Positions 34,331-46,847 of a stretch of DNA of 64,000 nt are shown here, piece by piece. The notes beneath the pieces are model-generated. The model saw nothing but the letters and a program-made list of their open reading frames with translations. It was not told where the DNA came from and did not search any database. The position numbers and the translations under genes were made by a program. Source of the stretch: Acanthosoma haemorrhoidale (Eukaryota > Arthropoda > Insecta > Hemiptera > Acanthosomatidae); contig OV884009.1 of NCBI GenBank assembly GCA_930367205.1, positions 79,691,189 through 79,755,188 on the forward strand, written 5' to 3'. Positions within the stretch are counted from its first letter, which is position 1. Every line of letters begins with the position of its first letter.

Positions 34331-34692
34331 TTACATACTAATTCCTAACCTAATTTTTCCCCAACAGTCTGTTGTCATCGATGCGGGAGGGGTGGTGGGG
34401 CCATACTGTTAAACACTGGGTTGGCTAGGTGCTGCAACGAGTCAAAATACTTTATGTTTCTCCGGCGGATGAACTCATCCACCGACGGCAAACCAAGCAA
34501 CGGGTGTAGATCAGCGTTCTTCAACCTTTCGAAAGAAGTGCGTCGGACCACTTTTCGCATGATTCCATTCTGGAAGTGTTGGAGACATTTGGCTGTATTG
34601 TCAGTCAAGTGGGTAAATAGCGGGGCACTGTACAGCAGAGCTGGCCGGAGGACACATTTATAGATCCTCAGTTTGAGACGAAGCGACATGAA
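34331..34692 (-). pseudogene. LINE-B (Jockey-like) ORF2 C-terminal fragment
   Basis: A 104-residue minus-strand frame reads LRLKLRIYKCVLRPALLYS, then THLTDNTAKCLQHFQN, VRRTSFERLKNADLHPLLGL and EFIRRRNIKYF. This is the conserved segment after the RT domain of Jockey-clade LINEs (..YK..LRP.L.Y.....). It differs clearly from LINE-A. The 3' part (34250-34330) carries the hairpin word GTGAGCCCCATCAC that recurs near 49 kb. Confidence 0.85.
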
Positions 34693-35545
34693 CTATGAAA
34701 ACGTACTATGTCCGCTGCGGTGGATTCGTAGCTGTGATTGCCATTGAAACAGACGAGAAAAAAACTGCTAGAACTGATGCTTTTAATGTGAGCATCTCTC
34801 TGTAATCGTGTGTAAAAATTGAAGTAATAATTATAATTGTGGTTGTAAATCAACGATAAAACAAAATTATTTGACGAACAGTTATATATTTAAATAAATA
34901 TGCACATCGGGTGGTATTGGTTAGTTAGGTACAGATTAACAAGGCCTCGTGTGAACCTGTTTTCAGCGGTTCATAAAATAATGCCAATAAATTATAGTAA
35001 TAATAATGAAATGGATTTTGTTTTATCTATCATATGAGTCCTCGAGGGCGGAAGTCCGGATCTTCAGAAGTCCCTTCCTTCCGGTAGTACGTGTCCGTCC
35101 AGAACCTCCGATGTAAAATGACTTTGTTCATGCTGATACGTACACTCAGTGGCGGGGTTACGTGAAGGTGCTTTGTTTTTAATTGCAGAAGTGCTCTGTC
35201 AGGTTGTTGTGATACTGATCTATATTGTAGGGTCGCCAAAGCATTGGGCTTGGGCCCGATGATAAAGGCCCGCGATCCGCAATCAAATAAACTTTCATAT
35301 CCTCATCGAACAAATGGTCTTTCATAGTTATAGAACAACCGATCCGCTCTTCCCTGGAACATGTACTAACTACCAAGCGTTTCAGCAGCACAGTGCGTTC
35401 CCCCTAGGACAAGCTCTAGTTTGTATGAAGATAAGGGTTTCACACATTTGGCTAATATTATATCCTGTAGTTTTCGTTTGATTGAAACAATCGTAAAACT
35501 ACTTAAGTAACTATCCAACATATTAAATACAAATTATTTTTTTTT
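34693..35545. other. intergenic, no gene recognised
   Basis: Short frames on the minus strand at 35030-35391 are not recognisable. Confidence 0.4.
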
Positions 35546-35548
35546 CAA

Positions 35549-36470
35549 CAATTTTTATTAAGATAAAATTACAATCTGCCTTATTAGGCAATAAGTAATT
35601 GAGATAAATGTTCTCATTCATACCATATTTAGAATTAATCATTCACTCGCTCATTCATACAATATTTACAAACAGCCCAGAGGCCCCCCAAGCCCACATA
35701 GCTGTCACCTCCCTCGCGTGCGAAGGAGGAAGCGGAGTTTTGCGAAGTCCCCCACCCTCTTACGTCAGCCGCGTCACTGGATAAGAGCCAACGGAGGCCA
35801 GACCAAGAGCGCGAGAGCCACAGACACTCAGTACATGATTAGAGAAACTGGCCATTGCCAGGACCCCGACTATCACTTAATTATAGCAGGTCACGAGGCC
35901 ACTGTCGTTTTAATCTCCGAGGAGGCTTATAGGGATGAGTGGTGCAGTGCAACTGTGCTAGGGAATTAGGGTGGTTGGATAGGCTACTATGGAATTTTAT
36001 GAACTTGGAAGGGATGAGTTCAAGAAAATAGGGTATATTCAGATCATTGTGAAGGGTTTTGTTGCTGACGTAATAAGGGGCATTTACTATTGTTCTCAGG
36101 ACTTTTGATTGAAAGGATTGGATGCGCTTGATGTTCGACTTTTTTGCTGTCCCCCATAGCTCTATTCCGTATGTCCAGATTGGCTTAAGTATAACTTTGT
36201 AAATAAGTAGTTTATTTTCTATTGAGAGATGAGATGTCCTTCGAAGTAGTACAGTTGTCCAAAGCGTCTGTTTAGTTCTTGTCTTTTTAGCCTCGTGTGA
36301 GGGTTCCATGTCAGTCTTTTGTCGGGATGGAAGCCTAAATACCGTACTGTCTCAGACACAGGGAGAGGAATCGAATTTAAAAAGACTAACGGACAGGTCT
36401 TGCGGCAGAGGCTAAAGGTTATGTGGGAGCATTTTGCTTCATTGACCTTCATTCGCCATTGGGCGATAAA
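35549..36470 (-). mobile_element. LINE-A copy, 5'-truncated, ORF2 end plus 3' UTR
   Basis: Minus strand: MKVNEAKCSHITFSLC and VRYLGFHPDKRLTW (36452-36219), then in another frame LLIYKVILKPIWTYGIELW, FQSKVLRTIVNAPYYVSNK and HPNSLAQ (to about 35930), then a 3' UTR with ACAGCCCAGAG and, at its end, CAGATTGTAAT with AATAAA before a poly-A run (seen as T-run at 35536). This is the longest LINE-A piece. One frameshift breaks the ORF. Confidence 0.9.
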
Positions 36471-36929
36471 ACATAAGCTAGCTTTTCATTTATTATAATT
36501 ATTTGTAAATACAATCGAAACTACTTTACTACAATTTAATGCCTCGGAAGCTTAGAAAATCCGGCCCTTTGTTTCCCAGCAACAACACCCACACGATTCA
36601 GGATCACAGATTGTCTACAAAAGTCAAAACCTTTTGTTTTCGTTCATCGACAGCTGGGACAGGCCTTCTAGGCCTTTTAGTTCGGCATAAATTTTATAAA
36701 TTGCATGAATTCTTCTGTTTTTAAATTACATCTTTTACGTGTTCACATCTGTTTTGAATATTTTTTTTTATTCAAAAATAATATGACTGAGTTTTTTTAT
36801 TCTAGTTTTTATTCCACAGGATACTTTTCACTCCCATGGGGATTATAAATATCACTTTCAAATATGGAACGTAAATATATAATGCATAATAAGATAATAT
36901 CAGTAGTAATAGTTATTTGAAGCAAATAG

Positions 36930-37120
36930 TTTTTTTTTTTTTTTAAACGCCCAAGTGGGTATTACGCCTTAAGGTTTTTTAAGGGACGAATTGTAAAACA
37001 TTTTTAATCTGGGTACCCATTAGATGAGCCGGTCACACATCCCTGATGGCTGGCCTATTGTAGGCTGACGGGTCCCGTCTTACCCTGGGGAACGTGGAAT
37101 ATTACAGAAAATTAAATAGC
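36930..37120 (-). repeat. possible minus-strand retroposon with A-tail
   Basis: Starts with a 14-base T-run followed by AAACGCCCAAGTGGGTATTACGCC and a GC-richer body. It looks like a retroposon inserted on the minus strand. Family unknown. Confidence 0.4.
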
Positions 37121-37417
37121 ACTAGGAGTACAGTCACTAACCAAGTACTTAACACGCTCGCCTCAGGCCAAGTTATTGGTCTATCTATTGGCCTGGAATA
37201 TATTCAGTAAAATGCTGATGTTCACAATATATACATACAGACTATGATTCATATGAAACGTTTCATGGAATATGCAGATTGAGTCCAAAATGTCTGCCTT
37301 GGAAATCGCCGATAAGCTGGATTAAATAAATAGACTACCAGACAGTAGTTATCTTAACAGAACATTCGGTGTCTATTAAATTACTTTAGTTCCATAACTT
37401 CTTGCACAATAATGATA

Positions 37418-38142
37418 TAACAATAGACAGACTACTTCAAAGGACATCCCATCTCTCAATAGAAAATAAACTACTAATCTACAAAGTTATACTTAAACCA
37501 ATCTGGACATACGGAATAGAGCTATGGGGGACAGCAAAAAAGTCGAACATCAAGCGTATCCAATCCTTTCAATCAAAAGTCCTGAGAACAATAGTAAATG
37601 CCCCTTATTATGTCAGCAACAAAACCCTTCATAACGACCTTAATATACCCTACATTATAGAACTCATCCCTTCCAAGTTTATGAAATTCCACAGTAGCCT
37701 TTCCAACCACCCTAATCCTGTAGCACAGTCATTGTGCACTCAGTCAAGTAAGGCACTGCGCCACTCATCCCTATAATCCTCCTCGGAGACTGAAACGGCA
37801 GGGGCCTCGTGACCTGCTATAAGCGCGTGACAGTGGGAGTCCTGGCAATGGCCAGTTCTCCAATCATGTCCTGAGCGTCTGTGGCTCTCGCGCTCTTGGT
37901 CAGCCTCCACTGGCTAGAATCCAGTGACGCGGCTGACGGAGGAGCGTGGGGGACTTCCCAAGACTCCGCTTTCTCTTCGCATGTGGATTTGGGAGGTCTC
38001 TGGGCTGTCTGTAAATATTGTATGAATGAGCGAGTGAATGATGAACTGTAAATATGGTATGAATGAGAGCATTTATCTTATTACTTATTGCCTTATAAAA
38101 GGCAGATTGTAATTATAGCACAATAAAGGAATATACATAGAA
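37418..38142 (+). mobile_element. LINE-A copy, 5'-truncated, plus strand
   Basis: Frame 37402-37776 reads TSHLSIENKLLIYKV, ILKPIWTYGIELWGTAKK and FQSKVLRTIVNAPYY, nearly identical to the copy at 35.5-36.5 kb. It is followed by the 3' UTR (TTGGTCAGCC.., GACGCGGCTGACGGAGGAGC.., TATGAATGAGCGAGTGAATG) and the tail CAGATTGTAAT..AATAAAGG. Target duplication not clear. Confidence 0.9.
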
Positions 38143-40100
38143 CGTGGTGCTTCTTTTCACCATAAACGAACGGTGCCCCCCCCCCAGAGAATGCAGTGAG
38201 GACTTTTAAATGAAGTTTAAATCCAAGTTTTGCTTATCTTCAGACCAACTTATTTGTTTGATATTGAAAACATTATTTGCTCGATTATAGGTTATTAGTA
38301 AATAGCCTGGTAGCAATTTCTCTCATAGCTCATTATTTATTTTGTTTTCAGACAAATATTTCATTCATTCATTTATTGAAATACGTACAATAGTCCTAAG
38401 ACCTTGACTTGTGTTATTAAGGTCTTGTCACTTTTTTTGAAGGCGTGAGGAGGTCCACTAGCCAAAACCACTCAGGCTGTTAACTGTGTTTTAAACTTTA
38501 AGTTCCTAGTTAGCTAGGATGGATGTGTTGAATTATTGACTGAGGCTGATGAGAGAAAGGTGTTAGATTTTTATTAAATTTATTTACGGACGACGTTTCG
38601 ACATAATATTCATTTCTACCTGAGTTAAAACATTCACATAAACCTTACCTAGACTTGAGGTAAACTTTTATATAATTCCTTTGATGTTCTTATTTGAAGA
38701 CGTCTGCAGTTAGAAATGTTTAATGTATAAGTAACATTAATGTTTGTAGTACCGATCGATGAGAATTAGCCGTTATAAATAATTTGTTTGACAATCTTGA
38801 TCTTAAACAACTTCATTCTCAACCTGTACAAACGACTACCTGAACTACAACGGACCCCACATTATTATAAATACAATAAACATAAAAAAATATATATTGT
38901 ATAAAAAGTTTATATAAATGTATGAAATTTCAGAACTCGTTTTCAGATAAAATATTTCAAAAGAATCAATCACTTGCTACAAAGATATCTAGCCCCTTTC
39001 TATCTCTATAAAGACAAATCTCGGGTATTGTATCAGCATAGTGTGATATGATAACAAATTAATGTTCCCAATCACTCACGCCCGTCTCAGAGTGCGTTAG
39101 GTCGTAGTGGATGTGAGCAAGTTTGCAGTCTAGAATCCAGCTAAAAGAGAACCTCGTGTCTTCGGAGGCTACAGGGGGTCACCGGGCTTTTGGATGAGGA
39201 TGAGTCGGTTCAGTGCATCCTTGAAATCACCAAAGCGTTTGTGCGAATTGAAATAGTCAACGACTGTCCCATATCAGTTCCAGGTATGCAGTGTTTGTTA
39301 ATTTTTTCGAATACTTAGTAACTGTGGAGATTCTAATTAGTGTGTAGAGTTATCTTTGCCCATACATACAACTAGAAAAATGATAGATCAAAACCAGCCT
39401 TATTACCTGAGATATACATATCTGCCAAATTCTGAACAGAATTGTGAGTCCACGTCATGGCGTCCCATTTGAAAATGATTCGTTATATAAACACAAAAGA
39501 ATAATCATGTTATGGCCACGTGGATATTATTTATCTTACTCGGATTATGAATCACATTTAATAGTTATATTTTAATGAAATCTTTGATTTGTTTTTTTCA
39601 TTATATTACACTTATACACTTTTACTCATATGATGCACAATTATATACCTGGCTGACATGTTTTTTTTTTGCCCATTTCCGGTTTTTAATATCAGCATGT
39701 TGCCATTTAATACTATTTCTATATTATATGTGATATTCATCTCAGTAGTCCCATTAACTTTTAAGTTGTTAATAATCAAAATTAGATTTTAATGTTCGAG
39801 CAAGTGAGGTTTTAAGTAGGCATCTTTGGAGGTAATCAATTTACAAGCTATTCTGTTTAACAATTAAATGCATGATATAATTTTGAAGCCACCATAATTT
39901 CAGGAATTGCCATTTTTTTTTTCACTTTATTTGGCCAGTTATGCCCTATTAATTAAATTTTGTATCTTTAAAGCATACTTCCTATTTTCGAATAAACCCT
40001 CTGGCTTAAGCAGGCCTTTCTAGGCCCACTATTTGCACCAGCAAGCTCGAAAGCGTTAAAATTTCAAAGAAATTGCTTAATTATCGACCGAATATTACTT
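38143..40100. other. intergenic, no gene recognised
   Basis: AT-rich. A word at 38590 (GACGACGTTTCGACAT) resembles one near 49327 (GCTACGTTTCGGACTG); such words occur in the ends of several retroelements, but no element body was recognised. Confidence 0.4.
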
Positions 40101-40114
40101 TTATTATTTCCTAT
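40101..40114. repeat. LINE-A target site duplication (left)
   Basis: TTATTATTTCCTAT, repeated exactly at 40347-40360. Confidence 0.9.
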
Positions 40115-40346
40115 TCCACTGGCTAGTATCCGGTGACGCGGCTGACGGAGGAGCGTGGGGGACTTCCCAAGACTCCGCTTTCTCTTTGCGGTGGATTTGG
40201 GGGGTCTCTGGGCTGTCTGTAAATATTGTATGAATGAGCGAGTGAATGATGAACTGTAAGTATTGTATGAATGAGAGCATATATCTTAATTACTTATTGC
40301 CTTATAAAAGGCAGATTGTAATTATTGCACAATAAAGGAATTATAC
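40115..40346 (+). mobile_element. LINE-A copy, 232 bp, 3' UTR only
   Basis: Runs from CCACTGGCTAGTATCC to AATAAAGGAATTATAC and matches 37908-38135 closely. The 14-bp flanking duplication shows target-primed reverse transcription of a severely 5'-truncated copy. Confidence 0.93.
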
Positions 40347-40360
40347 TTATTATTTCCTAT
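40347..40360. repeat. LINE-A target site duplication (right)
   Basis: Exact copy of 40101-40114. Confidence 0.9.
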
Positions 40361-40495
40361 GGGACTGTCGTCATTTTTACTGTCACTAAGAAATCACGTA
40401 GACTTTCCGAGGACACAAAAAATACAAGGAAGCTCAAAAATGATCTACTTGTCTATATGAGTTTGCGTCAGATTCCGAAACTTAGAGAATGTATA

Positions 40496-40615
40496 CACAG
40501 GTGGGCTGAAAAGTTTCCGACCTCTACATGAAGATGATAATAAAATAAATAAAAGCTAGTGAAATAAAAACTAAAATAAAAGCTTTGTTAGGTCGGAAAC
40601 TTTTCAGACCGCTCG
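40496..40615. mobile_element. mariner-derived MITE, 120 bp
   Basis: Left end CACAGGTGGGCTGAAAAG and right end (reversed) CGAGCGGTCTGAAAAG, each followed inward by TTTCCGACCT. It is flanked by TA on both sides (40494-40495, 40616-40617). The right end continues CCGACCTAACAAAG, as does the mariner end at 63079. No coding capacity; it would be moved by that transposase in trans (inference). Confidence 0.85.
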
Positions 40616-40617
40616 TA

Positions 40618-41889
40618 GTATGTTGAAACTTTGTCTGTTAACAAAGTTGATGAAAATCTAACAATTTGATCAGTTTAGAATCGATGATTTAACAAATTCA
40701 TCCACTACAGCAACTTAGGTCGTATTAACTCGTTATTTTTTTAAAAAAAAAAGATTTCACACTGAACTTGTATCAATAGCCACATTTACTGTTCGGAGAA
40801 AAATCTCTTTTCCAAACTATCGATCTACTAATCCGATTTACGAAATCTTCAGGTTAACTCCTCGGACGCAATAGAGATAATATAAATTTTTGAGTTATTG
40901 TTGTCAACATCTACTTTTTTGGCAATAGAATCTTATGTATGACCTTTCCAAAATTTCAAAGAATTTCAAGGGCCTTCTGGCTTAAAACTCTATAGAAAAC
41001 TACCTTTCGTATGAATGAAAGCCAATTTTTTAAATTTCAAAAAAATTGTTCTCAAGCAGAGGACAAATTGACAGTTTGGGTGCTTCCGAGGGCTTGACCT
41101 GAAGATTTCATGAAATGGATCTGTAGATCTGTAGTCGATACACTATGGCTCTTAGTGAAATTTATTTGTTGTTTAGAAAGGTAAAGCCAAAGTGTTGGAT
41201 AGCACCTGGACTTTATTTATGACTGAATTTATGACATGTTAATATGGACAAAACATAAAATTTGTGAAATAGTGTTAAGTAATACGAAAAAAATAATTAA
41301 TTAAAATCCTTTTAGATGGTCATGTAGTCTCCCATGTGAGCTGAAAATAACTTTTATACTCATTAATACAATTTGAAACTCGCACAACACGGACCCCTTG
41401 CACAATTGTCGCTTTAGTCTGCACCGAGAGCGAGCAATGTAATGTTATTCGCAGACACTAGGAATGATTTTATTTTGTCTATGATAATACATTAGGGGGT
41501 AGCCTGTGACAGAATTATCTAAGTAAATTATATGTTAGCTCATGATTACATCCATTATGTTTCTATTCTAAGTTTATAACGGCCACTTGCCCCCAGGACA
41601 CAAGGCCTCAGTCACCATGTCAATTACTTGTTTGGTGCAAAATATATTAAAATTGATAAAAGTATTCTTGGACAATCTAACGGAAACTGACAAGAAATGA
41701 ATGCACTGTAAACCACTTGGAATGGATGAAAATTTATTGTTGCAACTATTAGCTGGACAGGTGCAGGATCGAATCGATGAGATGGAAGGAAGTCAAAAAT
41801 CGACTGCGCCAAATCTTCGCTGGGTATACTACAATGTACTCTGGCAATAATATAGAAGATACTGCGGAGAACTGAAAGTTGTGATGAAG
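40618..41889. other. intergenic, no gene recognised
   Basis: AT-rich, no recognised coding or repeat structure. Confidence 0.4.
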
Positions 41890-42120
41890 AATAAAATGTT
41901 CGCTCACGTGAGGCTATAAACGAAAGGATAATATTAATATACAGGCAACCAATAACCATTATTGAAGTATACACCCCTACTGATAATTCAGCTATGGGGA
42001 AAGGGCATTGCAACGGTGAGCTGCAGAAAGCTTTTTAGTTCTGTTGCCAACAGCAGTGGCATTGTCTGAATGTCTGATCATAGTAGGTTGGGGTTTTTGA
42101 AACGTGGGGTGGTGAACAGG
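41890..42120 (-). pseudogene. possible LINE endonuclease-domain scrap
   Basis: A minus-strand stretch reading CPFPIAELSVGVYTS, then IGCLYINI, resembles the block in LINE endonuclease domains that precedes the SVY-x-PP motif. The frame is open for 129 codons (42013-41624), but the rest is not recognisable. Weak. Confidence 0.25.
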
Positions 42121-43834
42121 GCAGGAATGATAATGGTCAGAAAGCGTGCATTGAAAATAATCTGTTGACAATTCTCTCTACAATCATAAGATAATAAATA
42201 ATTGTCAAGGAAGTAGAAAGCGAAGAAGGATAATAGACTACTTTATATTTAACGCCAAACTTAGGTAAATATTGTACTGGTGTAAAAATCACCAGAGGCT
42301 CTAAGATTATTAGTGGCTCATACCTAAATGATTAGGTCAAGGAAAAAGCTAAATAATGACTAATAACATAAATTCACCCATAGTTCTTGCTTGTACAATC
42401 TTGATTTCATTGTAAAACTTGCGATAGGAGTGGTTAAGAAACTAAACCATCTGCTTTGTGAACGTAATAGATTTTTTTTTTTTTGTATATGTGCATTATA
42501 ATATCTATTGATAATTGAATTCACATATTACGAATGTTCTACATAACAGATAGATTTCCCACCAGTTAAGGGTGTCGAAAATTTCTCATTTTTTATCCAG
42601 TTGTACTCTAAGTGCTTTCTTCTGACTCATTCCTGACTTAGCACTGGATATGGAAATGAAAGGAGTCGTCGGTGTTAACAAAGAGCGTTTTTCCCTCTTA
42701 TTTGCTACACAATGAAAAACAACATTGTAATTCCAATTAACCACCACCAGTCAACTATAATCACCAATTAGAAGGGAAGACATCGCATAGGCTGAAATAG
42801 CTATAGGCACATGGGTACACCCCTCCCCCCCCCCCGATGGTGTTACAATATATTACAGGATCATGGAGTAAATGTCAAAATTACACATACATAAGGGTGT
42901 GGATCTGGAAGGGGAGCAAACAGCGTTTAGACCAGGTAGGTTAACATTCGAACGTTAGTCAAAAATGTCTGGGACCACCCTATATTTTTGGCTTTCTCGG
43001 AACTATTAGGGCACCCTACGATTGTACGGAGAAGAATCTAAGCCATTCCGTTCCTATGAAGCGGGGGGTGCTTGAGTATTCTTCTATGTATTGTTATAAC
43101 GGACAAAATCTGGAAGCAGAACCAGGAACTATGTATTGGATTTTGAAATTGAACTCCAGTTTTAGTTCATACCGTTATATAAGCAGTTATCATCGGGAAA
43201 GGCCTCCAAATACAGTAAAGTAGTAAGGAGAGGAATTCAAAATAAAATAATAATAAGTTGCTTCTAAGTAGGTAAGAACTAACCAGTACATATTACCTAC
43301 AGTGATGTTGCCCTGGATCAGGTAGGACTATCCTGGATCAGTGATAAAAAGATAAAGGATGATTGACCAGGAGGTCTTGAATTGTTCAAAATAAGCAAAT
43401 AGTGTGTTTTAACAGATCTCCTACGCAAAAATTATAAATACGGGCGTCAGAAGCCGGAATAATTCTTTTTAAAACTGTTTCTTCCCGGGTTCATATAAGC
43501 CGCTGAAAGTTGGACTCCAAGACAAATATGCCAGTAGGAATACTTGTTCCTGTGATAAATGAGAAAAAAAAATCACACAAGAGGAACGCAAACAAAAAAG
43601 ATTTGGTCACACCTGGGAATTGACAGAAATGTCGATTTGACATTTGGCGTAAATCAAGAAAGCTATGTACTGGTTGTATAGCAATGTGTAAGTTATTTTA
43701 GTGTCTTACTATTCATTATATTGTTTTTTAAATAATTTTAAAACTAAATCATGGAAATGGTACGTTTCAATTTAATATATAAATCTACAAAATATATTCC
43801 TACGGACTAGTGTAAATTGGAGCAGTATCACCAA
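42121..43834. other. intergenic, no gene recognised
   Basis: Contains a C-run at 42822-42836 and no coding pattern. Confidence 0.4.
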
Positions 43835-44074
43835 GTATCAACCAATATATGTGACTGTGATAACCTAGCTAGAAGGCGATACCTTCACTTTGGTAGTGAT
43901 CGCATTGTAGACCCCAAACTATGTGAACTGATCGATCCATTCAGTATCCTCAGATTTGCAAAGGCCGTGGGCCTGTCACATATTTAGGACAGAGACATGG
44001 ACGGCGCACAATAGGTCTCAGTGAGGCCGCGGTGCACAAATGCCGGAACAAATAATAAAAAAAAAAAAAAAAAA
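43835..44074 (+). mobile_element. LINE 3' end (third LINE type) with poly-A tail
   Basis: A plus-strand frame from about 43862 reads LARRRYLHFGSD, then LCELIDPFSILRFAKAVGL, matching the extreme C-terminus of Jockey/R1-type ORF2 proteins (ALARRR..LG.. then FI...GL). A short UTR and an 18-base A-run (44056-44074) follow. 5'-truncated. Confidence 0.75.
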
Positions 44075-44156
44075 TCACCAATTTCCATTATGGCATAGAA
44101 CCCACCATTATTGATAATTATACATATATAAAATAGAGAGCAATTTTATATCAATC

Positions 44157-44480
44157 TCTTAAAAATTATTTAAGAATCTCTTATGCGGTATCATATCTTT
44201 CGGGCTTCACATTCTATGCCCGTCATTGCTTATTATTATTATTAAAAAATACATTCCAGTTCATAATTGATGAAAAAATCAATTCTATAATTAACAATGA
44301 ATTAAGACTTTTATTTCGTACTATGGATCTCTGCAAGCGTGCTTGCTTTGCTCGCCAAACGAGGTATGACCAGGCATTCAAAACAAAACAAAAAAGTAAA
44401 TAAGGAATTTCCCAGGCGCAATAATACAAAAGTACCAACATCTGGCTTACTTACCTTCTTTATGATATATACATTGTGGC
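44157..44480 (+). repeat. dispersed repeat, copy 1
   Basis: Shares ordered blocks with 48268-48543: ATCATATCTTTCGGGCTTCA / ACATATCTTTTGGGTTTCA, CACATTCTATGCCC, GCAATAATACAAAAGTACCA and ACCTTCTTTATG. Same orientation. Family unknown. Confidence 0.65.
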
Positions 44481-44484
44481 GTAG

Positions 44485-46080
44485 AACTCTCACCATTATT
44501 AATAACTAGCCAACGAAAAAATATAGTGACATCTGTACACAAACCCGGAGTTGTGAAAGTCCCTACTTGCATACATTACCTATAGCCCAAAAAAAGCACA
44601 GTGTGAAATCGTAATCCAAATGATCGAGTCGAATCTACGGGTCAGTTTTAAATTCCAGATCAATAACGTTTAAAAAAAAAAAAAAATAAAGAAAAGAAAC
44701 GAGTACACAAAAAGCATTCAAATACCACGGAGGGAGAGAAGAACTGAGATAATAGAAATGATCGAGCCCAAGGAAGGAATTTGGCAACAAGGGAAGGTCG
44801 ACGTTGCCACTTACTGACAGTTGCCTGACTCAAGTTGAATTCTAGTCCTGGGTACCAAGTGCGGCAACATGGCGAAAGTGCCCACCCGCCTAATTTGGTG
44901 TCTTTTACTATAACCATGTTGGTATGCCACCCACCACCCAACTGTGGAAGGCCCCGGTTATAGTGCCGACCTTCCTACTATTTTTCTTTGACTAATTATT
45001 AAAGTGGTAGTAATATATTGGTGATCCAATCGATACACTACTGATTCAGCATGCATTATGCCGTTTTAATGAATATTGAATCACAAAGTAAACCACGGTG
45101 GTAAAATTACACAGTTAAACTCCCATATCGATTGTAATCAGAGCCTCACATCCGTATTGCTTGTAAATCGCCTGTGAGTATCATAGTTATAAATCGAATA
45201 ATATTTCTAAATCGAAATTATGATAGTTCATTACAATAAATAACTCAGTATATAATTATAATGATATATATATATATATATATATATGTCTAAGTTAAAG
45301 TAATATTAAATTTATAAATTTCTTTAATGATCAAAAAATTTTTTGGATTTTACGGGGTTGTGTATATTACTAAGAATCTTTGAGGCATTGATTTTTTGTA
45401 GTTATCCTATTTATTGATTTAATCTATTTATAGTGTAAATCTTTATTAGAAAACATATTACAATTATCGATTCATTGGCGAGTGGAATATTTTCAAAACC
45501 GCTATAAACATTGTTGTATTTGACATAAAAAAAACTTTTAAAAACAAGCCATCCACTGTTATTGATAATAACTCCAGAACTTATAATATATTATTGTATA
45601 TTTCATTAGCGATATTTAGTAAAAAATAATGAAAATGAATTTTCTTTATACGCCCCTCAGATATAGATGTTGAACTCACTGCATATAATGTTTTTAACGT
45701 TAAAAATTGTATTGAAAAAATCGAGAAAAAAATAAGAAAAATAAACGCTTGGTCAGAATATTTACGTATGCTATTAAAACATGAATCCTCTGAAGAGAAA
45801 AAAACAATTGTTTATATAATAGCTATTTAGAGAGCATGTTGTTGTTATTTTGAGGGTGGGTATTCACCGACGTTTTAAATCATTTACTGTTACCATATTA
45901 TGATATGACGGCTACTGGCTCAGTTATCGTTTGTCCTCCCTTGTGAAGTGTTATTCAAGAAGAGCACAGCTGTATCCGAGTATCAGATTAGATGAGATCC
46001 AAGCAATTGATAGATGCGGTACTGTGGATTGTGTAACATGTACGTAAACTGGGAGCGGATATGTAACATGTTACATATAG
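44485..46080. other. intergenic, no gene recognised
   Basis: Includes an A-run at 44671-44685 and a (TA)n run at 45263-45288. Overlapping minus-strand frames at 44660-44941 are not recognisable. Confidence 0.4.
45263..45288. repeat. (TA)n microsatellite
   Basis: Alternating TA run in intergenic DNA. Confidence 0.9.
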
Positions 46081-46095
46081 CTATCGGATTTTTTG

Positions 46096-46164
46096 TGACG
46101 TCACGGTGCCCTTTGACTCAGCGATAGGACTCCACATCTTCCACCGACCGTTGCTATTGGCCAA
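46096..46164. promoter_or_regulatory. cluster of CRE, AP-1 and CCAAT-like sites
   Basis: TGACGTCA (46096-46103), TGACTCA (46114-46120) and CTATTGGCCAA (46154-46164) lie within 70 bases in a patch less AT-rich than its surroundings. Possibly a promoter for the candidate exon downstream; each site alone could occur by chance. Confidence 0.3.
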
Positions 46165-46409
46165 CGTATCTCCGTCCTGAGCTCATCAGTACAATACATA
46201 TACATCAGTGTGCCGATACCTTTCAATATGTCTTTAGCAATATTTCATTCCGACAGTTTTAGTGGAAATCCCCTGAGGTCATTGGGAGAATCTCACATAC
46301 AAGCGCCACCTGTTACACGTACACAATTGCTGATATAATTGATCATTCGTTTATATTCATATTTCCTATCCGGTATCAATTATCTTGTGCAATACCTGTA
46401 CATTTGCAG

Positions 46410-46458
46410 TGGATTGGCTATGACGGGATGCGTCTGCCGCTTAAGATTGATGGTCAAG
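46410..46458 (+). CDS. candidate orphan exon
   Basis: A 49-base block bounded by TTTGCAG|TGG and CAAG|GTAAGT, the best isolated donor outside invadolysin. Read from the acceptor it encodes WIGYDGMRLPLKIDGQ in phase 1. Alternatively the ATG at 46421 opens a 13-codon first exon. Its CpG-containing composition differs from the flanks. I do not recognise the peptide. Confidence 0.3.
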
Positions 46459-46847
46459 GTAAGTGGTACACTTCACTACAAATTATTTCCGTCGGTTCAA
46501 TTTGAACGGCGGTTACAACAACGACACGCAACTCAACTTGAACACATTTAAAACTGTTTATAACTCAAATATAATCCATTTAGAATTAATTTGACGTCAA
46601 TTCAATTACATAATTTATACTATGCAAATGACGCCCTTGGCCTTACACTTCACAAGCTCACGCTTAGGTATTGTCTTTAAACGATATTACGGTTCATGAA
46701 CAAAAAAACAATCTTTTTAAGCTAGGAATCCTAATTAGGCTTGTAATTATTTCCCGGTTGAACTAATGTAAATGTAATGTAAAACAGCCAAAAGGTCCCC
46801 TGCTGTTGTCTGACCCGAATGGCAGAATAGACTTTTAAGATTACAAG

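Noticed and set aside
36930..37120. Possible structured RNA or tRNA in the GC-richer patch
   Set aside because: No tRNA A/B boxes at correct spacing; the leading T-run fits a minus-strand retroposon better.
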